Positions 8,411 to 16,275 of a stretch of DNA of 34,719 bases are shown piece by piece (position 1 is the stretch's first letter; each line of letters starts with the position of its first letter). A program made the translations under genes and the position numbers. The notes below the pieces were generated by a model. The model was not told the origin of the DNA, searched no databases, and saw nothing but the letters and a program-made list of their open reading frames with translations. Origin of the DNA: a virus; IMG/VR virus record IMGVR_UViG_3300048033_000685, positions 1 through 34,719 of that record. One strand, 5' to 3'.

Positions 8411-8686
8411 ATGACAGCCCCAAAGTTAAACGACAGGTCAGAGATTACGATCAGTGTAGTTTGGTTGTTACAGATCATCTCTATAGTGGCGTTTGCTACT
8501 TGGGGCTACGCCAACATTAGCGAAAGAATAGATGTTAATTCTCAGGAGACTAGAAATCTCAGAGGCAATCAAAACAACTACATCTTTCCTGATATACGAG
8601 AGTTAGAGGCTCAGGTCATCGAGCTACAAAAGCAAGTTCTGATCTTGCAGACCGATCTGAAGTATTACAAAGAAGGCCGCGAATGA
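8411..8686 (+). CDS. Single-pass membrane protein with coiled coil (i-spanin or holin candidate)
   Basis: The 91-residue protein has one N-terminal membrane segment (about residues 14-36, VVWLLQIISIVAFATWGYAN) after a short charged start. A long heptad-rich helix follows (about 58-88, ELEAQVIELQKQVLILQTDL). One inner-membrane anchor plus a periplasmic coiled coil is the architecture of an i-spanin, and also of some class III holins. Lipoprotein genes that could act as partners lie at 10132 and 10894, though not adjacent. It overlaps the following phosphoesterase gene by four bases (ATGA). Confidence 0.55.
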   Translation: MTAPKLNDRSEITISVVWLLQIISIVAFATWGYANISERIDVNSQETRNLRGNQNNYIFPDIRELEAQVIELQKQVLILQTDLKYYKEGRE

Positions 8687-9870
8687 GCTTGATAGATTAC
8701 GCCAAGACCGCTAGACAACGCGAAGCTGTAAAGGCTTGGGAAGAGTGCGGCGAGGTTGCTGTCACAGCAGCAGGGATTCTAGGTATTACCCCTTCTACTA
8801 TGCGCGACCACGTTAGGGCTGTTAAAAATTATGCGGCTCAAGGTGGCCTGTCCTCTAATTGGGACGCTACTAGACACGTTCCTGAAGGTGAAATAGTCAT
8901 TGGTCGATCCATCTACACTGAGGATGACGAAGGTAACAAGGCTTGGCTAAAGACCCGCAGGACAATGCAGGAGGCCGAGCGAGACAAAGCTATACAGGCT
9001 TTCGTGGATGGTCTAACTAAAAACCTACCGAAAGCCAAGAGACAAGCCAAGCCTAAGACTAAGAAGTTTGACGCCGACCTTTTACCTACAATTGTAATTG
9101 GTGACGCACACTTCGGCATGAGGGCTGACGCTCGTGAGACTAAGGAGAAGGACTACGACACTAAGATAGCCTCAGAGTCTATGCGAGATTCTATAGACTA
9201 CTTAGTAGACTTAGCGCCTCCTTCCGAGAATGCTTTGTTAGTAAACGTGGGTGACTTTATCCACGCTAACGGCTCAGGTGGCACGACCTTTGGTGGTACA
9301 AAGCTAGACGTAGACACCCGGATTGAAGTCGTACTAGACGTAGCAGCACAGACCTTTGTGTACTCTATCTCTAAGATGCTAGAGAAGCACAAGAAGGTAA
9401 CAGTCATCATGGCTCGTGGTAACCACGACTCTGACACTGCTATAGCCCTTGCGTTGATACTAAAGTATTACTATGCCAACGAACCGCGAGTGACAATACT
9501 AGACCCTCACGGGTTCTTTCACACTCTACAGTTTGGCAAGAACTTAATAGCAGTACACCACGGAGATAAGGTCAAAGCGCCTAAGCTCGCGTCCCTGTTG
9601 CCTAAGATGCTACCTGAGCAGTGGTCGTCTACTAACTACCGCAAGTGGCTAGTAGGACATATCCACCATCAGACTTTGTTAGAGACAGACAACGGAGTAT
9701 TCGTGGAGTCCTTTGCTACCTTAGCTCCACCTGACTCGTGGCATGCAGGAGCAGGTTACGGTGCAGCCTCAGCGATGCACCAAATAGTCTTCCATCGTGA
9801 AGGCGGTGAAGCATTACGCCATATCTATCAACTCAGAAGCAGCCGCAAAGCTGCTGATCTTACGCTATAG
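8683..9870 (+). CDS. HTH plus calcineurin-like metallophosphoesterase
   Basis: The 395-residue enzyme has an N-terminal helix-turn-helix (about 15-50, GEVAVTAAGILGITPSTMRD), a basic linker (115-128), and a full metallophosphoesterase core. The core shows GDAHFG (D141, H143), NVGDFI (D191), ARGNHD (N247, H248), HHGD (H293) and GHIHH (H326, H328). All metal-ligand motifs of the calcineurin-like superfamily are in order, so it should be an active two-metal phosphatase or nuclease. The DNA-binding-type N-terminus suggests a nucleic-acid substrate. Similar HTH fusions occur in tail regions of marine podoviruses, but the substrate is unknown. Confidence 0.85.
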   Translation: MSLIDYAKTARQREAVKAWEECGEVAVTAAGILGITPSTMRDHVRAVKNYAAQGGLSSNWDATRHVPEGEIVIGRSIYTEDDEGNKAWLKTRRTMQEAERDKAIQAFVDGLTKNLPKAKRQAKPKTKKFDADLLPTIVIGDAHFGMRADARETKEKDYDTKIASESMRDSIDYLVDLAPPSENALLVNVGDFIHANGSGGTTFGGTKLDVDTRIEVVLDVAAQTFVYSISKMLEKHKKVTVIMARGNHDSDTAIALALILKYYYANEPRVTILDPHGFFHTLQFGKNLIAVHHGDKVKAPKLASLLPKMLPEQWSSTNYRKWLVGHIHHQTLLETDNGVFVESFATLAPPDSWHAGAGYGAASAMHQIVFHREGGEALRHIYQLRSSRKAADLTL

Positions 9871-9877
9871 GTGCAGT

Positions 9878-10129
9878 ATGGAAGACCGACTTTCAAGAGT
9901 AGAAAAGAAGATAGACTCTCTACAGGAGGCCATTATTTCTTTAGCGCGAGTAGAAGAAAGGTTAGTCACGGTCTTCAACCGTCAGTCTAAGATCGAGTCG
10001 CAGGTAGACAATATGGAGCAGAAGATGGACTCCCTCGCGGAAAGCGTGGCTACCTCTATGGCTACTGAAAGAATTGTTTGGATACTAATCTCCGCAGGCA
10101 TTGCGGCCTTCTTTGGATTTATGGAGTAA
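9878..10129 (+). CDS. Coiled-coil protein with C-terminal membrane anchor (holin-like)
   Basis: I use ATG 9878 (MEDRLSRVEKKIDSLQEAII), seven bases after the phosphoesterase stop and preceded by an AGGTG. A longer in-frame start at 9797 lies within the previous gene. The 83-residue product is an acidic-basic coiled coil for residues 1-60, then one hydrophobic segment (about 63-80, RIVWILISAGIAAFFGF). A cytoplasmic coiled coil with a C-terminal anchor is shared by several small phage holins and membrane accessories. The lipoprotein gene follows by two bases, so lysis is a reasonable but unproven role. Confidence 0.6.
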   Translation: MEDRLSRVEKKIDSLQEAIISLARVEERLVTVFNRQSKIESQVDNMEQKMDSLAESVATSMATERIVWILISAGIAAFFGFME

Positions 10130-10131
10130 CT

Positions 10132-10308
10132 ATGAAAAAGCTACTGATCGTCCCTGTCATGTTCCTCGCGTCTTGCACTTCACTAGAAGTTATTGACGGT
10201 GCGGTAGACAAATACTGCGAGCTGTCTCCTACTCAAAGACTAGCTAACCGCGAAGCCATTGCTGAGGTAGTAGCACCTAACACTATTCAGATTGAGTGTG
10301 CAGAGTAA
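10132..10308 (+). CDS. Short lipoprotein (o-spanin candidate)
   Basis: The 58-residue product begins MKKLLIVPVMFLASC. It has positively charged residues, a hydrophobic run and the perfect lipobox L-A-S-C with Cys15, so it should be lipidated and carried to the outer membrane. GGAG precedes ATG 10132 by about five bases, whereas the longer frame back to 10078 lies within the upstream gene. The mature part is short (about 44 residues), charged, and has two further cysteines, as in Rz1-type o-spanins, though it is not proline-rich. It overlaps the lipase gene start by one base (TAATG). Confidence 0.7.
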   Translation: MKKLLIVPVMFLASCTSLEVIDGAVDKYCELSPTQRLANREAIAEVVAPNTIQIECAE

Positions 10309-11000
10309 TGCAGAAGGTCGCCGCAAAGCTGTCGCTAGACGCTTACAAAGACGACATGGTTGGCGCTATCAAGATAGAGAATAAGCTAACCTCTACTGTG
10401 GCGTATGTTAAGTGTACGCCTGAGTGCGACTACGTTGTCTTTCGCGGCACTAACTCTTTAGGGGATTGGCTGTTTAACCTGTCAGCTATCCCCGCGTACT
10501 ACAACAGACGGTGGACTCATGGTGGGTTTGCCTTGGCACACAAGTCAGTATGGAAGCGGATTAGACGTTTACTAACTCCTCACAAGAAGACTGTCATTAC
10601 CGGACACTCTCTTGGTGGGGCATTAGCTGAGTTATCAGCGTGGGCGTGTAGGGACTTTACAGACCTTACGATGATTACCTTTGGCAAGCCAAGGGTTTTT
10701 CTTCGCGGTTCTAAGAAGCAGATGAACCACGAGGTGCAAGTATCTTACGTCTCAGGCAGTGACGTTGTGAGTAGAATTCCTAAGATCGGATACAAGCCTG
10801 ACGCAAACCAAGACCTTGTGTACTTTGATAATTGGGGGCAGGTGTTCTTCAATCCTCCCAAGGGTTACGTCAGCAATGACTTTGGACTAGGCGATGCAAT
10901 CTCAGATCATTCGATGGGCAGCTATAAAGAGATGGTTAATGATATGCACCTTAGCATTGCCGAGTTGCGCCATCACAGACAACCTCTCAGACGGGTATGA
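10308..11000 (+). CDS. Class 3-type lipase / alpha-beta hydrolase
   Basis: The 230-residue enzyme has the Lipase_3 layout. The strand-turn VFRGTNSLGDW (45-54) supplies the oxyanion region, the nucleophile elbow is GHSLGG (Ser101), SGSDVVSRIP gives Asp152, and DHSMGSY gives His201. All three catalytic residues are present in the right order and spacing. No signal peptide is visible, so export would need a holin lesion or virion packaging. It sits between two lipoprotein genes in the likely lysis cluster. A role in damaging bacterial membranes is my inference; acyl-ester hydrolysis is family knowledge. The start at 10308 is set by TAATG coupling. Confidence 0.85.
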   Translation: MQKVAAKLSLDAYKDDMVGAIKIENKLTSTVAYVKCTPECDYVVFRGTNSLGDWLFNLSAIPAYYNRRWTHGGFALAHKSVWKRIRRLLTPHKKTVITGHSLGGALAELSAWACRDFTDLTMITFGKPRVFLRGSKKQMNHEVQVSYVSGSDVVSRIPKIGYKPDANQDLVYFDNWGQVFFNPPKGYVSNDFGLGDAISDHSMGSYKEMVNDMHLSIAELRHHRQPLRRV

Positions 11001-11136
11001 TCGTGGTGACATCACTAAGGGGTTGGTTGAAGACTTTAAGATTTATTGTACCGCTCCTGTAACGCACATTAGAAAGGCAGGGCGGGTAATAGTGTTGACC
11101 ACAACAGGAATACTTTTACCGGACGTATGCCCATGA
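10894..11136 (+). CDS. Second lipoprotein, nested over the lipase 3' end
   Basis: This 80-residue frame starts inside the lipase gene (107-base overlap, different frame). Its N-terminus MQSQIIRWAAIKRW is followed by LMICTLALPSC, giving a basic n-region, a hydrophobic stretch and a lipobox-like L-P-S-C at Cys25. A shorter start at ATG 10939 (MICTLALPSC) has no basic n-region and looks less likely. The last 45 codons lie outside the lipase and fill the gap before the next gene. Out-of-frame nesting of a lipoprotein is typical of Rz/Rz1 pairs, although here the partner is a lipase. There is no strong Shine-Dalgarno. Confidence 0.55.
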   Translation: MQSQIIRWAAIKRWLMICTLALPSCAITDNLSDGYDRGDITKGLVEDFKIYCTAPVTHIRKAGRVIVLTTTGILLPDVCP

Positions 11137-11312
11137 TTGTAGAGTTTCCACACGACAAGACAGACAAGGTAATAGAAGACTCAATGGAAGCCCTTGGCGA
11201 TTGGGTTGAGTCAGAAATCGAAAAGGGCGTTAGCCCTATAATCCTAATAGGTTTGATGGAGACTTATAAGTCTGCCCTCACGAACAACCTGTTAGTAGAT
11301 GAGGACGAGTAA
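11127..11312 (+). CDS. Small acidic hypothetical protein
   Basis: The 61-residue protein (MPMIVEFPHDKTDKVIEDSM) is acidic and helical with a hydrophobic middle (SPIILIGLMETY) too short and too flanked by charge for a membrane segment. It overlaps the lipoprotein frame by 10 bases and shares one base with the next start (TAATG). I do not recognise a family. Similar short proteins occur before tail genes in marine podoviruses. Confidence 0.65.
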   Translation: MPMIVEFPHDKTDKVIEDSMEALGDWVESEIEKGVSPIILIGLMETYKSALTNNLLVDEDE

Positions 11313-12805
11313 TGGGTACTACTGTAGCACCACGAGGCAGCAGCATTGCAGGCGAAATCTTTGCAGAACAACCTAGCGGCCTTGGCGCACTAGGGGGGAT
11401 GCTTGTTGATCTTGCGCCTATGTATAACTCCTTGGCTGATCTTGGCGGCGTTATGAACGCTGCCTCAGACACACAAGGCGATGCAGGGGCAGGCATTACT
11501 GATACCGCCGACCCAAGCAAAGCTCCTAAGAAGAAAATTTCTTCAGACCAAGTAGATAAAATTGTAAAGCGAAGCGATGAGATTCGCGGGTCGGCAATGT
11601 CTAATGAAGACAAGAAGATTGCTTTAAGCGAACTGTTAACTGACGCAGGCATTCCTCACGACCCTAACTCTCTTGACCCTTATTCCCCATCAGACAACTA
11701 TGGCTTGCTATCTAATCGCATAGAGATTGTAGACCCTGTTTCTACTACTGCTGCCTCAAGCGCAGCATCGGCAGGCGGTGGCTCTATTAGCGCGTCAGAC
11801 GCTGTTCAGGGTGCAAGTGGAGGCTTAGAAAGTGTTATAGCGGATGCAGCAGCACAAGACGCAGCAGAATCCCTTGATAGCACTGTCGCGGCAGACCCTG
11901 ACCTTACAGGAAGCACAGAGCAAACTGCGGCAGAGTTAGAGGCAGAAGCAGAATCTTCAGGTGGATATGCAACAGGGGATGTTGTAACTGACGACAGGAT
12001 TGTTGGTGACTATGAATTTATTTATGACGCAGATGCCAATGTATTTCACTACACGCCTTTTGATGCAAATGGTAATCGCATATACACGGGCGAAACATTA
12101 GACGCATCTACTGTGGCAGGTTTTGATCCAAGCTCAGAAGACACAGGTGCAACCAAATCTATTATGTTTGACCCCGACACGGGGCAAGCAAGCATTGAGC
12201 AGGTAGGTGATGCAAGCACTGTTACTGATGACACCGAAGACACTGCTACTACAGGCTCGGGCTTAAACATTACCATTACCGGAGGCAGTTTAGTTGACGC
12301 TGTAATTAACTCTAAAATCTATGGCCCATTCCAAACGGATGATGCAACGGCAGTTACCAACGGTGATGATGCAGTAGTAGCCACAAATGGCGATGACGGC
12401 AATGACGGCAAAGGTAATGACGGCCTAGACGGTTTGGGCGGTGATGATGGTTTAGACGGCAATGATGGCTCTGACGGCTCTGATGGTAGCGATGGCAGCG
12501 ATGGACAAGACGGCTCTGATGGGCAAGACGGGTCGGACGGATCAGACGGCTCAGATGGCTCAGACGGAAGAGATGGCTCTGATGGTAGCGATGGGCAAGA
12601 CGGGGCAGATGGCAGAGATGGCTCGGATGGCAGAGACGGTAAAGATGGAAAGGACGGTAAGGATGGAGTCATAGGATTGTTTAGTGCGATCCAAGACTCT
12701 CCTTTAACAGAATCACTTTTATTCGAGCCTAAATTTACAGAGCTTGATAACGTACAACTTGGAATGTTTGAAAGATTCCTTCGTGCCGCAGGAGGCAGAC
12801 GATGA
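11312..12805 (+). CDS. Collagen-like repeat virion protein
   Basis: The 497-residue protein has an Ala/Ser/Asp-rich N-terminal part, a central beta-like part (about 210-345), and a collagen-type Gly-X-Y region near residues 360-452. There the triplets are GSD, GQD, GRD and GKD in long runs. The non-repetitive C-terminus (ELDNVQLGMFERFLRAAGGRR) could be a trimerisation or attachment cap. Phage collagen-like regions form rigid trimers in fibres and head decorations. Gly-Ser-Asp triplets with almost no proline are very acidic until the last Lys-containing repeats. Located just before the tail adaptor gene, it is probably a structural spike or linker. Confidence 0.75.
   Translation: MGTTVAPRGSSIAGEIFAEQPSGLGALGGMLVDLAPMYNSLADLGGVMNAASDTQGDAGAGITDTADPSKAPKKKISSDQVDKIVKRSDEIRGSAMSNEDKKIALSELLTDAGIPHDPNSLDPYSPSDNYGLLSNRIEIVDPVSTTAASSAASAGGGSISASDAVQGASGGLESVIADAAAQDAAESLDSTVAADPDLTGSTEQTAAELEAEAESSGGYATGDVVTDDRIVGDYEFIYDADANVFHYTPFDANGNRIYTGETLDASTVAGFDPSSEDTGATKSIMFDPDTGQASIEQVGDASTVTDDTEDTATTGSGLNITITGGSLVDAVINSKIYGPFQTDDATAVTNGDDAVVATNGDDGNDGKGNDGLDGLGGDDGLDGNDGSDGSDGSDGSDGQDGSDGQDGSDGSDGSDGSDGRDGSDGSDGQDGADGRDGSDGRDGKDGKDGKDGVIGLFSAIQDSPLTESLLFEPKFTELDNVQLGMFERFLRAAGGRR
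12390..12668 (+). repeat. Tandem 9-base-phase repeats encoding Gly-X-Asp triplets
   Basis: Degenerate GGCTCTGATGG/GGCAAGACGG units recur for about 280 bases inside the collagen-like gene. The period follows codon triplets of Gly-X-Y, so the repeat is a coding one, likely to expand or contract by recombination or slippage. Confidence 0.8.
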
Positions 12806-13449
12806 CATATTTAGAAGCTATTAACAGTGTGCTTCGGCGGTTACGAGAAGACCAAGTAGACACAGCCCTTGAGTCTGACTACTCCGCATTGGTCGGAGAC
12901 TTTGTGAATGACGCAAAGAGGATTGTAGAGAATTCTTGGAATTGGTCTGCCCTTCGCGACACAGTATTGGTTAACACCGTTAGCGGTACAGCGGAGTATT
13001 CACTAACAGGCTCGGGTCAAGAAGCTGTCCTGAAGGATGTAATCAACGACTCAGCCAACAGGATGATGAAGCTAGAAACCAAGTCATTCTTTAATAATGT
13101 ATACTTCAATCAAGACGTTACCTCGGGTTCGCCATCTACCTACACCATCACGGGAGTAGATGCGAATGACGACCTCAAGGTTAAGCTATACCCACAGCCT
13201 GACGGTATCTACAACTTGCGGTTTGACATGGCTAAACCTCAAGGCTTGATTACGGCAGACGCTACAAAGATCAAAGTACCTCACAACCCTGTAGTCCAAA
13301 TGGCCTTCGCTATGGCTCTGAGGGAGAGGGGAGAGACAGGCGGTCAGTCGGCAGCAGAGCAGTTCGCTATTGCTTCTACGGCCTTATCTGACGCGATAGC
13401 TATTGACGCTAACCGTTACCCTGACGAAACAACATTTATGGTGGTTTAA
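12802..13449 (+). CDS. Tail adaptor / tail tubular protein A-like
   Basis: The 215-residue protein begins MTYLEAINSVLRRLREDQVD. It continues with a helix and a beta domain (DDLKVKLYPQPDGIYNLRFD) and ends with a long helix (NPVVQMAFAMALRERGETGG), the plan of the T7 gp11 / P22 gp4-type ring under the portal. It overlaps the previous stop by four bases (ATGA) and is immediately followed by the nozzle gene, the usual A-then-B order. It is a structural tail component; the sequence style is close to marine podovirus homologues. Confidence 0.82.
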   Translation: MTYLEAINSVLRRLREDQVDTALESDYSALVGDFVNDAKRIVENSWNWSALRDTVLVNTVSGTAEYSLTGSGQEAVLKDVINDSANRMMKLETKSFFNNVYFNQDVTSGSPSTYTITGVDANDDLKVKLYPQPDGIYNLRFDMAKPQGLITADATKIKVPHNPVVQMAFAMALRERGETGGQSAAEQFAIASTALSDAIAIDANRYPDETTFMVV

Positions 13450-14973
13450 ATGGCTCAACAGCTACAGAGCATTACCATTACTGCACCGGGATTCGCGGGG
13501 ATAAACACCCAAGACGCACCCTTGGCGCAGGACGCAAGTTTCTCTGCGGTCGCGGACAACTGTGTCATTGATAAAGAAGGTAGGATTGCCGCAAGGAAGG
13601 GTTATGAAATCCTAAATGGCAACGACCTTCTAGGGTCTTCTGACGGCGTAGAGTCTATGGGCGAGTTTGTTGCTGAGGATGGAGACATTACGTTCTTCTC
13701 CGCAGGTAATAACAAGATATTCTCAGGCACTACCACGATGGTAGATGAGACTCCTGCGGCCTACACCATTACAGAAAACAATTGGAAGATGGTCAACTTC
13801 AACGACCATATGTACTTCTTCCAACGCGGACATGAGCCTTTGATATATGCAGATCATGTTGGGTCTGTAGAAGCTATGTCATCACACGCACACGCTACAG
13901 GTACACCTCCCGAGGGTCATGTAGCTATCGCTGCGTTTGGTCGTATGTGGGTTGCAGACTTTGATGATGACAAGTCTACGATCTATTGGTCTGACCTCTT
14001 AGATGGCGCAGCGTGGTCAGGAGGCTCGTCAGGGTCTATAGACGTAACTAACGTGTGGCCTACAGGGTATGACGTTATTACGGCTCTTGCGGCACACAAT
14101 GGCTTCCTAATCATCTTCGGCAGAAACTCTATCCTTGTCTATGAAGGAGCTTCTAGTCCTGCGAGCATGACTCTATCCGACACTATCTCCAACGTGGGTT
14201 GTGTGGGTAGAGACGCGATAGTCTCAACAGGTAAAGACCTAATCTTCCTCGATGACTCAGGTGTTAGAAGTCTCTCAAGGACTATCCAAGAAAAGTCAGC
14301 GCCTATTGGTGATATATCCAAGAACGTCAACAATGATATTAAGTCTCTCTTCGCGGCAGAGACAGGGAATATCAGTATGCACTACTCGCCGCGACAGGCG
14401 TTTGTGTTACTAAACTTCCCACAGTTAGGCGTGGTTTATACCTTTGACACACGCTTCCCGCTACAGGATGGGAGTTTCAGGGCGACTACTTGGAGTCATA
14501 TGAACCCTCTGTGTTTTACAGAGACTGCTGCTGAGGAGTTGTACATTGGCGTTCAGGATGGGATAGCAGAGTACACAGGGTATTCGGACAACAACACCGG
14601 ATACCTCTTGAGTTACTTCAGTCACCCCTTGAGCTTTGGTAACACCTCGAACCTCAAGTTCCTCAAGAAGATTAACCTCACTACCTTTGACGGGGCTGAG
14701 GCTACGGTCGTATTAAACTGGGCGTATGACTATTCAGGTAACTACAGGAAGCAAGCTTACACCTTACCGCAGTCAAATGTGGGACAATACAACATATCAG
14801 AGTTCAACACTGAGGCTGAGTATTCATCCTCTATCGCGTTGATTAAACGCAAGAAGATCAACGCCTCCGGTCAGGGTACAGTCGTGGCTGTGGGTGTAGA
14901 AACAACGGTTGATGGTAAGTCCATCGCCTTACAAGAAATCAATATTCAAGCCCTTATGGGAAGGATAGTGTAA
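13450..14973 (+). CDS. Tail nozzle / tail tubular protein B-like
   Basis: This 507-residue beta-rich protein begins with TAPGFAGINTQDAPLAQDAS and INKE-type NCVIDKEGRIAARKGYE. Both signatures belong to podovirus proteins forming the tubular nozzle (P22 gp10 / T7 gp12 analogues). Later segments (FGRNSILVYEGAS, LIFLDDSGVRSLS) read as propeller blades. It starts directly after the adaptor stop and overlaps the next start by one base (TAATG). Together with the adaptor it indicates a short non-contractile tail. Confidence 0.85.
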   Translation: MAQQLQSITITAPGFAGINTQDAPLAQDASFSAVADNCVIDKEGRIAARKGYEILNGNDLLGSSDGVESMGEFVAEDGDITFFSAGNNKIFSGTTTMVDETPAAYTITENNWKMVNFNDHMYFFQRGHEPLIYADHVGSVEAMSSHAHATGTPPEGHVAIAAFGRMWVADFDDDKSTIYWSDLLDGAAWSGGSSGSIDVTNVWPTGYDVITALAAHNGFLIIFGRNSILVYEGASSPASMTLSDTISNVGCVGRDAIVSTGKDLIFLDDSGVRSLSRTIQEKSAPIGDISKNVNNDIKSLFAAETGNISMHYSPRQAFVLLNFPQLGVVYTFDTRFPLQDGSFRATTWSHMNPLCFTETAAEELYIGVQDGIAEYTGYSDNNTGYLLSYFSHPLSFGNTSNLKFLKKINLTTFDGAEATVVLNWAYDYSGNYRKQAYTLPQSNVGQYNISEFNTEAEYSSSIALIKRKKINASGQGTVVAVGVETTVDGKSIALQEINIQALMGRIV

Positions 14974-15206
14974 TGTCGAACTATACTAAACTAACTAACT
15001 TCGCAGCCAAGGACGCTTTGGTTAGCGGTAACCCTGCCAAAGTAATCAAAGGCTCAGAGGTTGGGGCTGAATTTGATGCGATTCAGGTAGCCGTAGCCAC
15101 AAAGTCTGACGCTGCGAGTCCTACTTTCACAGGCTCAACTACAATGGCAGACCTAACAGTGAGTGGTACTTTCACAGTTGGCACAATTGATGGAGGTACT
15201 TACTAA
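14973..15206 (+). CDS. Small virion-associated protein after the nozzle
   Basis: The 77-residue protein (YTKLTNFAAKDALVSGNPAK, then GSEVGAEFDAIQVAV) has the standard N-terminal motif KLTNFAxKDxLxxGNPxKxIKG seen in short podovirus proteins and fibre N-termini. It ends with fibre-like repeats (SPTFTGSTTMADLTVSGTFT). It resembles a fibre attachment domain lacking its shaft, so it could be a tail-bound adaptor or a truncated fibre base. It is coupled on both sides by TAATG overlaps. Confidence 0.75.
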   Translation: MSNYTKLTNFAAKDALVSGNPAKVIKGSEVGAEFDAIQVAVATKSDAASPTFTGSTTMADLTVSGTFTVGTIDGGTY

Positions 15207-16264
15207 TGGAAGAATTGATGGAGTATCTAAAAGGCATTCCCGGAAGCTCAACAGGGAATCTTTTAGCAGGCATTGGCGGTGCAGCCGCACAGCAGAAGAT
15301 TATCTCTGACATCGAGAAGCTTGGTGAGAGAGATGTCGCTGCGGTCTTCGGTCAGCCTACTGTCCCTCAATATGAGGGTGGTATCTTAGGCGAGATACAG
15401 CGTCAGTCAGAGTTCAAGCCTTTCACGGTGACTACACCCACAGGTGCTAGGGCTACCATGAGCGAGAGAGGCTTAGGCACAGCCCTGAGCGGTACTGAGC
15501 AGCAGCTACAGGAAAACCTCTTAGGCTTTGGTACGCAAGCCTTTGGTATGTTGGGCGACCCTGCGGCAAGGGCTGAAGAGCAAGCCAATGTCATAGGTAT
15601 GTTGACGCAAGACCCTGCACAAAGAGCAGCTCGCGAGCAGGACATCTTTGGTCGTCTGCAAGCTACTCTGTCGCCCGAGCAGGAACGTGCAAGGCTTCAG
15701 CTAGAAGAGCGTTTAGCAGGTCAGGGTAGGCTAGGTGTTAGGACTTCTATGTTTGGCGGTACGCCTGAGCAGTTAGCACTAGAAAAGGCTATTGCAGAAC
15801 AGCAGGCAGGTCTTGGTGTTAGTGCTATGGAGCAGGCTCGTCAGGAGCAAGCGTTGCAATCACAGCAGACTCTACAGGGTTTGGGTGAGACACGAGCTAG
15901 ACTAGGACTCCTTGGTGAGTTAGGGCTGTCAGCTATACCTACAGGCTACGCGCCACAACAACAGCTCCTCGCGACACTACAGCCACAGCTAGAAGCCTCA
16001 AGAATAGCCTCTGCGCTACAGTCTTCAGGTCTAGGCTTGGGTACTCAGTTGGCAGAATCTACACTAGAATCTCAGTTGGGCTACGCAGCACTAGCCAACG
16101 CTCTACGTCAACAGCAGTTCCAAGGGCTGTTTGATTTGTTGAAGGGCGAGCAGCAAGCTAGTCAGCCCAATCAGATTACAGGTGCAACAGGCGAAGCATT
16201 TGCTCAGGCTATAGAAGCATTGAAAAAACAAAACGCAGAAAGAGCCGCAGGCGCATTTATTTAA
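15206..16264 (+). CDS. Putative internal virion (ejection) protein 1
   Basis: The 352-residue, Gln/Leu/Ala-rich, almost wholly helical protein has a Gly-rich start (GIGGAAAQQKI) and long helices such as LSPEQERARLQLEERLAGQG. It also carries RTSMFGGTPEQLALEKAIAE, a signature I know from marine podovirus proteins upstream of large ejection proteins. It is the first of three large proteins closing the late operon, the usual place of T7 gp14-16-like internal core proteins. No enzyme motif is visible. Confidence 0.65.
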   Translation: MEELMEYLKGIPGSSTGNLLAGIGGAAAQQKIISDIEKLGERDVAAVFGQPTVPQYEGGILGEIQRQSEFKPFTVTTPTGARATMSERGLGTALSGTEQQLQENLLGFGTQAFGMLGDPAARAEEQANVIGMLTQDPAQRAAREQDIFGRLQATLSPEQERARLQLEERLAGQGRLGVRTSMFGGTPEQLALEKAIAEQQAGLGVSAMEQARQEQALQSQQTLQGLGETRARLGLLGELGLSAIPTGYAPQQQLLATLQPQLEASRIASALQSSGLGLGTQLAESTLESQLGYAALANALRQQQFQGLFDLLKGEQQASQPNQITGATGEAFAQAIEALKKQNAERAAGAFI

Positions 16265-16275
16265 GGAGTTAGATA

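Noticed and set aside
12390-12668. Possible CRISPR array or iteron block
   Set aside because: Units are contiguous, codon-phased and degenerate with no spacers; they encode Gly-X-Y triplets.
12319-12672. Minus-strand Pro/Ser-rich frame (SLPSLPSEPS)
   Set aside because: Mirror translation of the Gly-X-Asp repeat; low-complexity shadow of the collagen-like gene.
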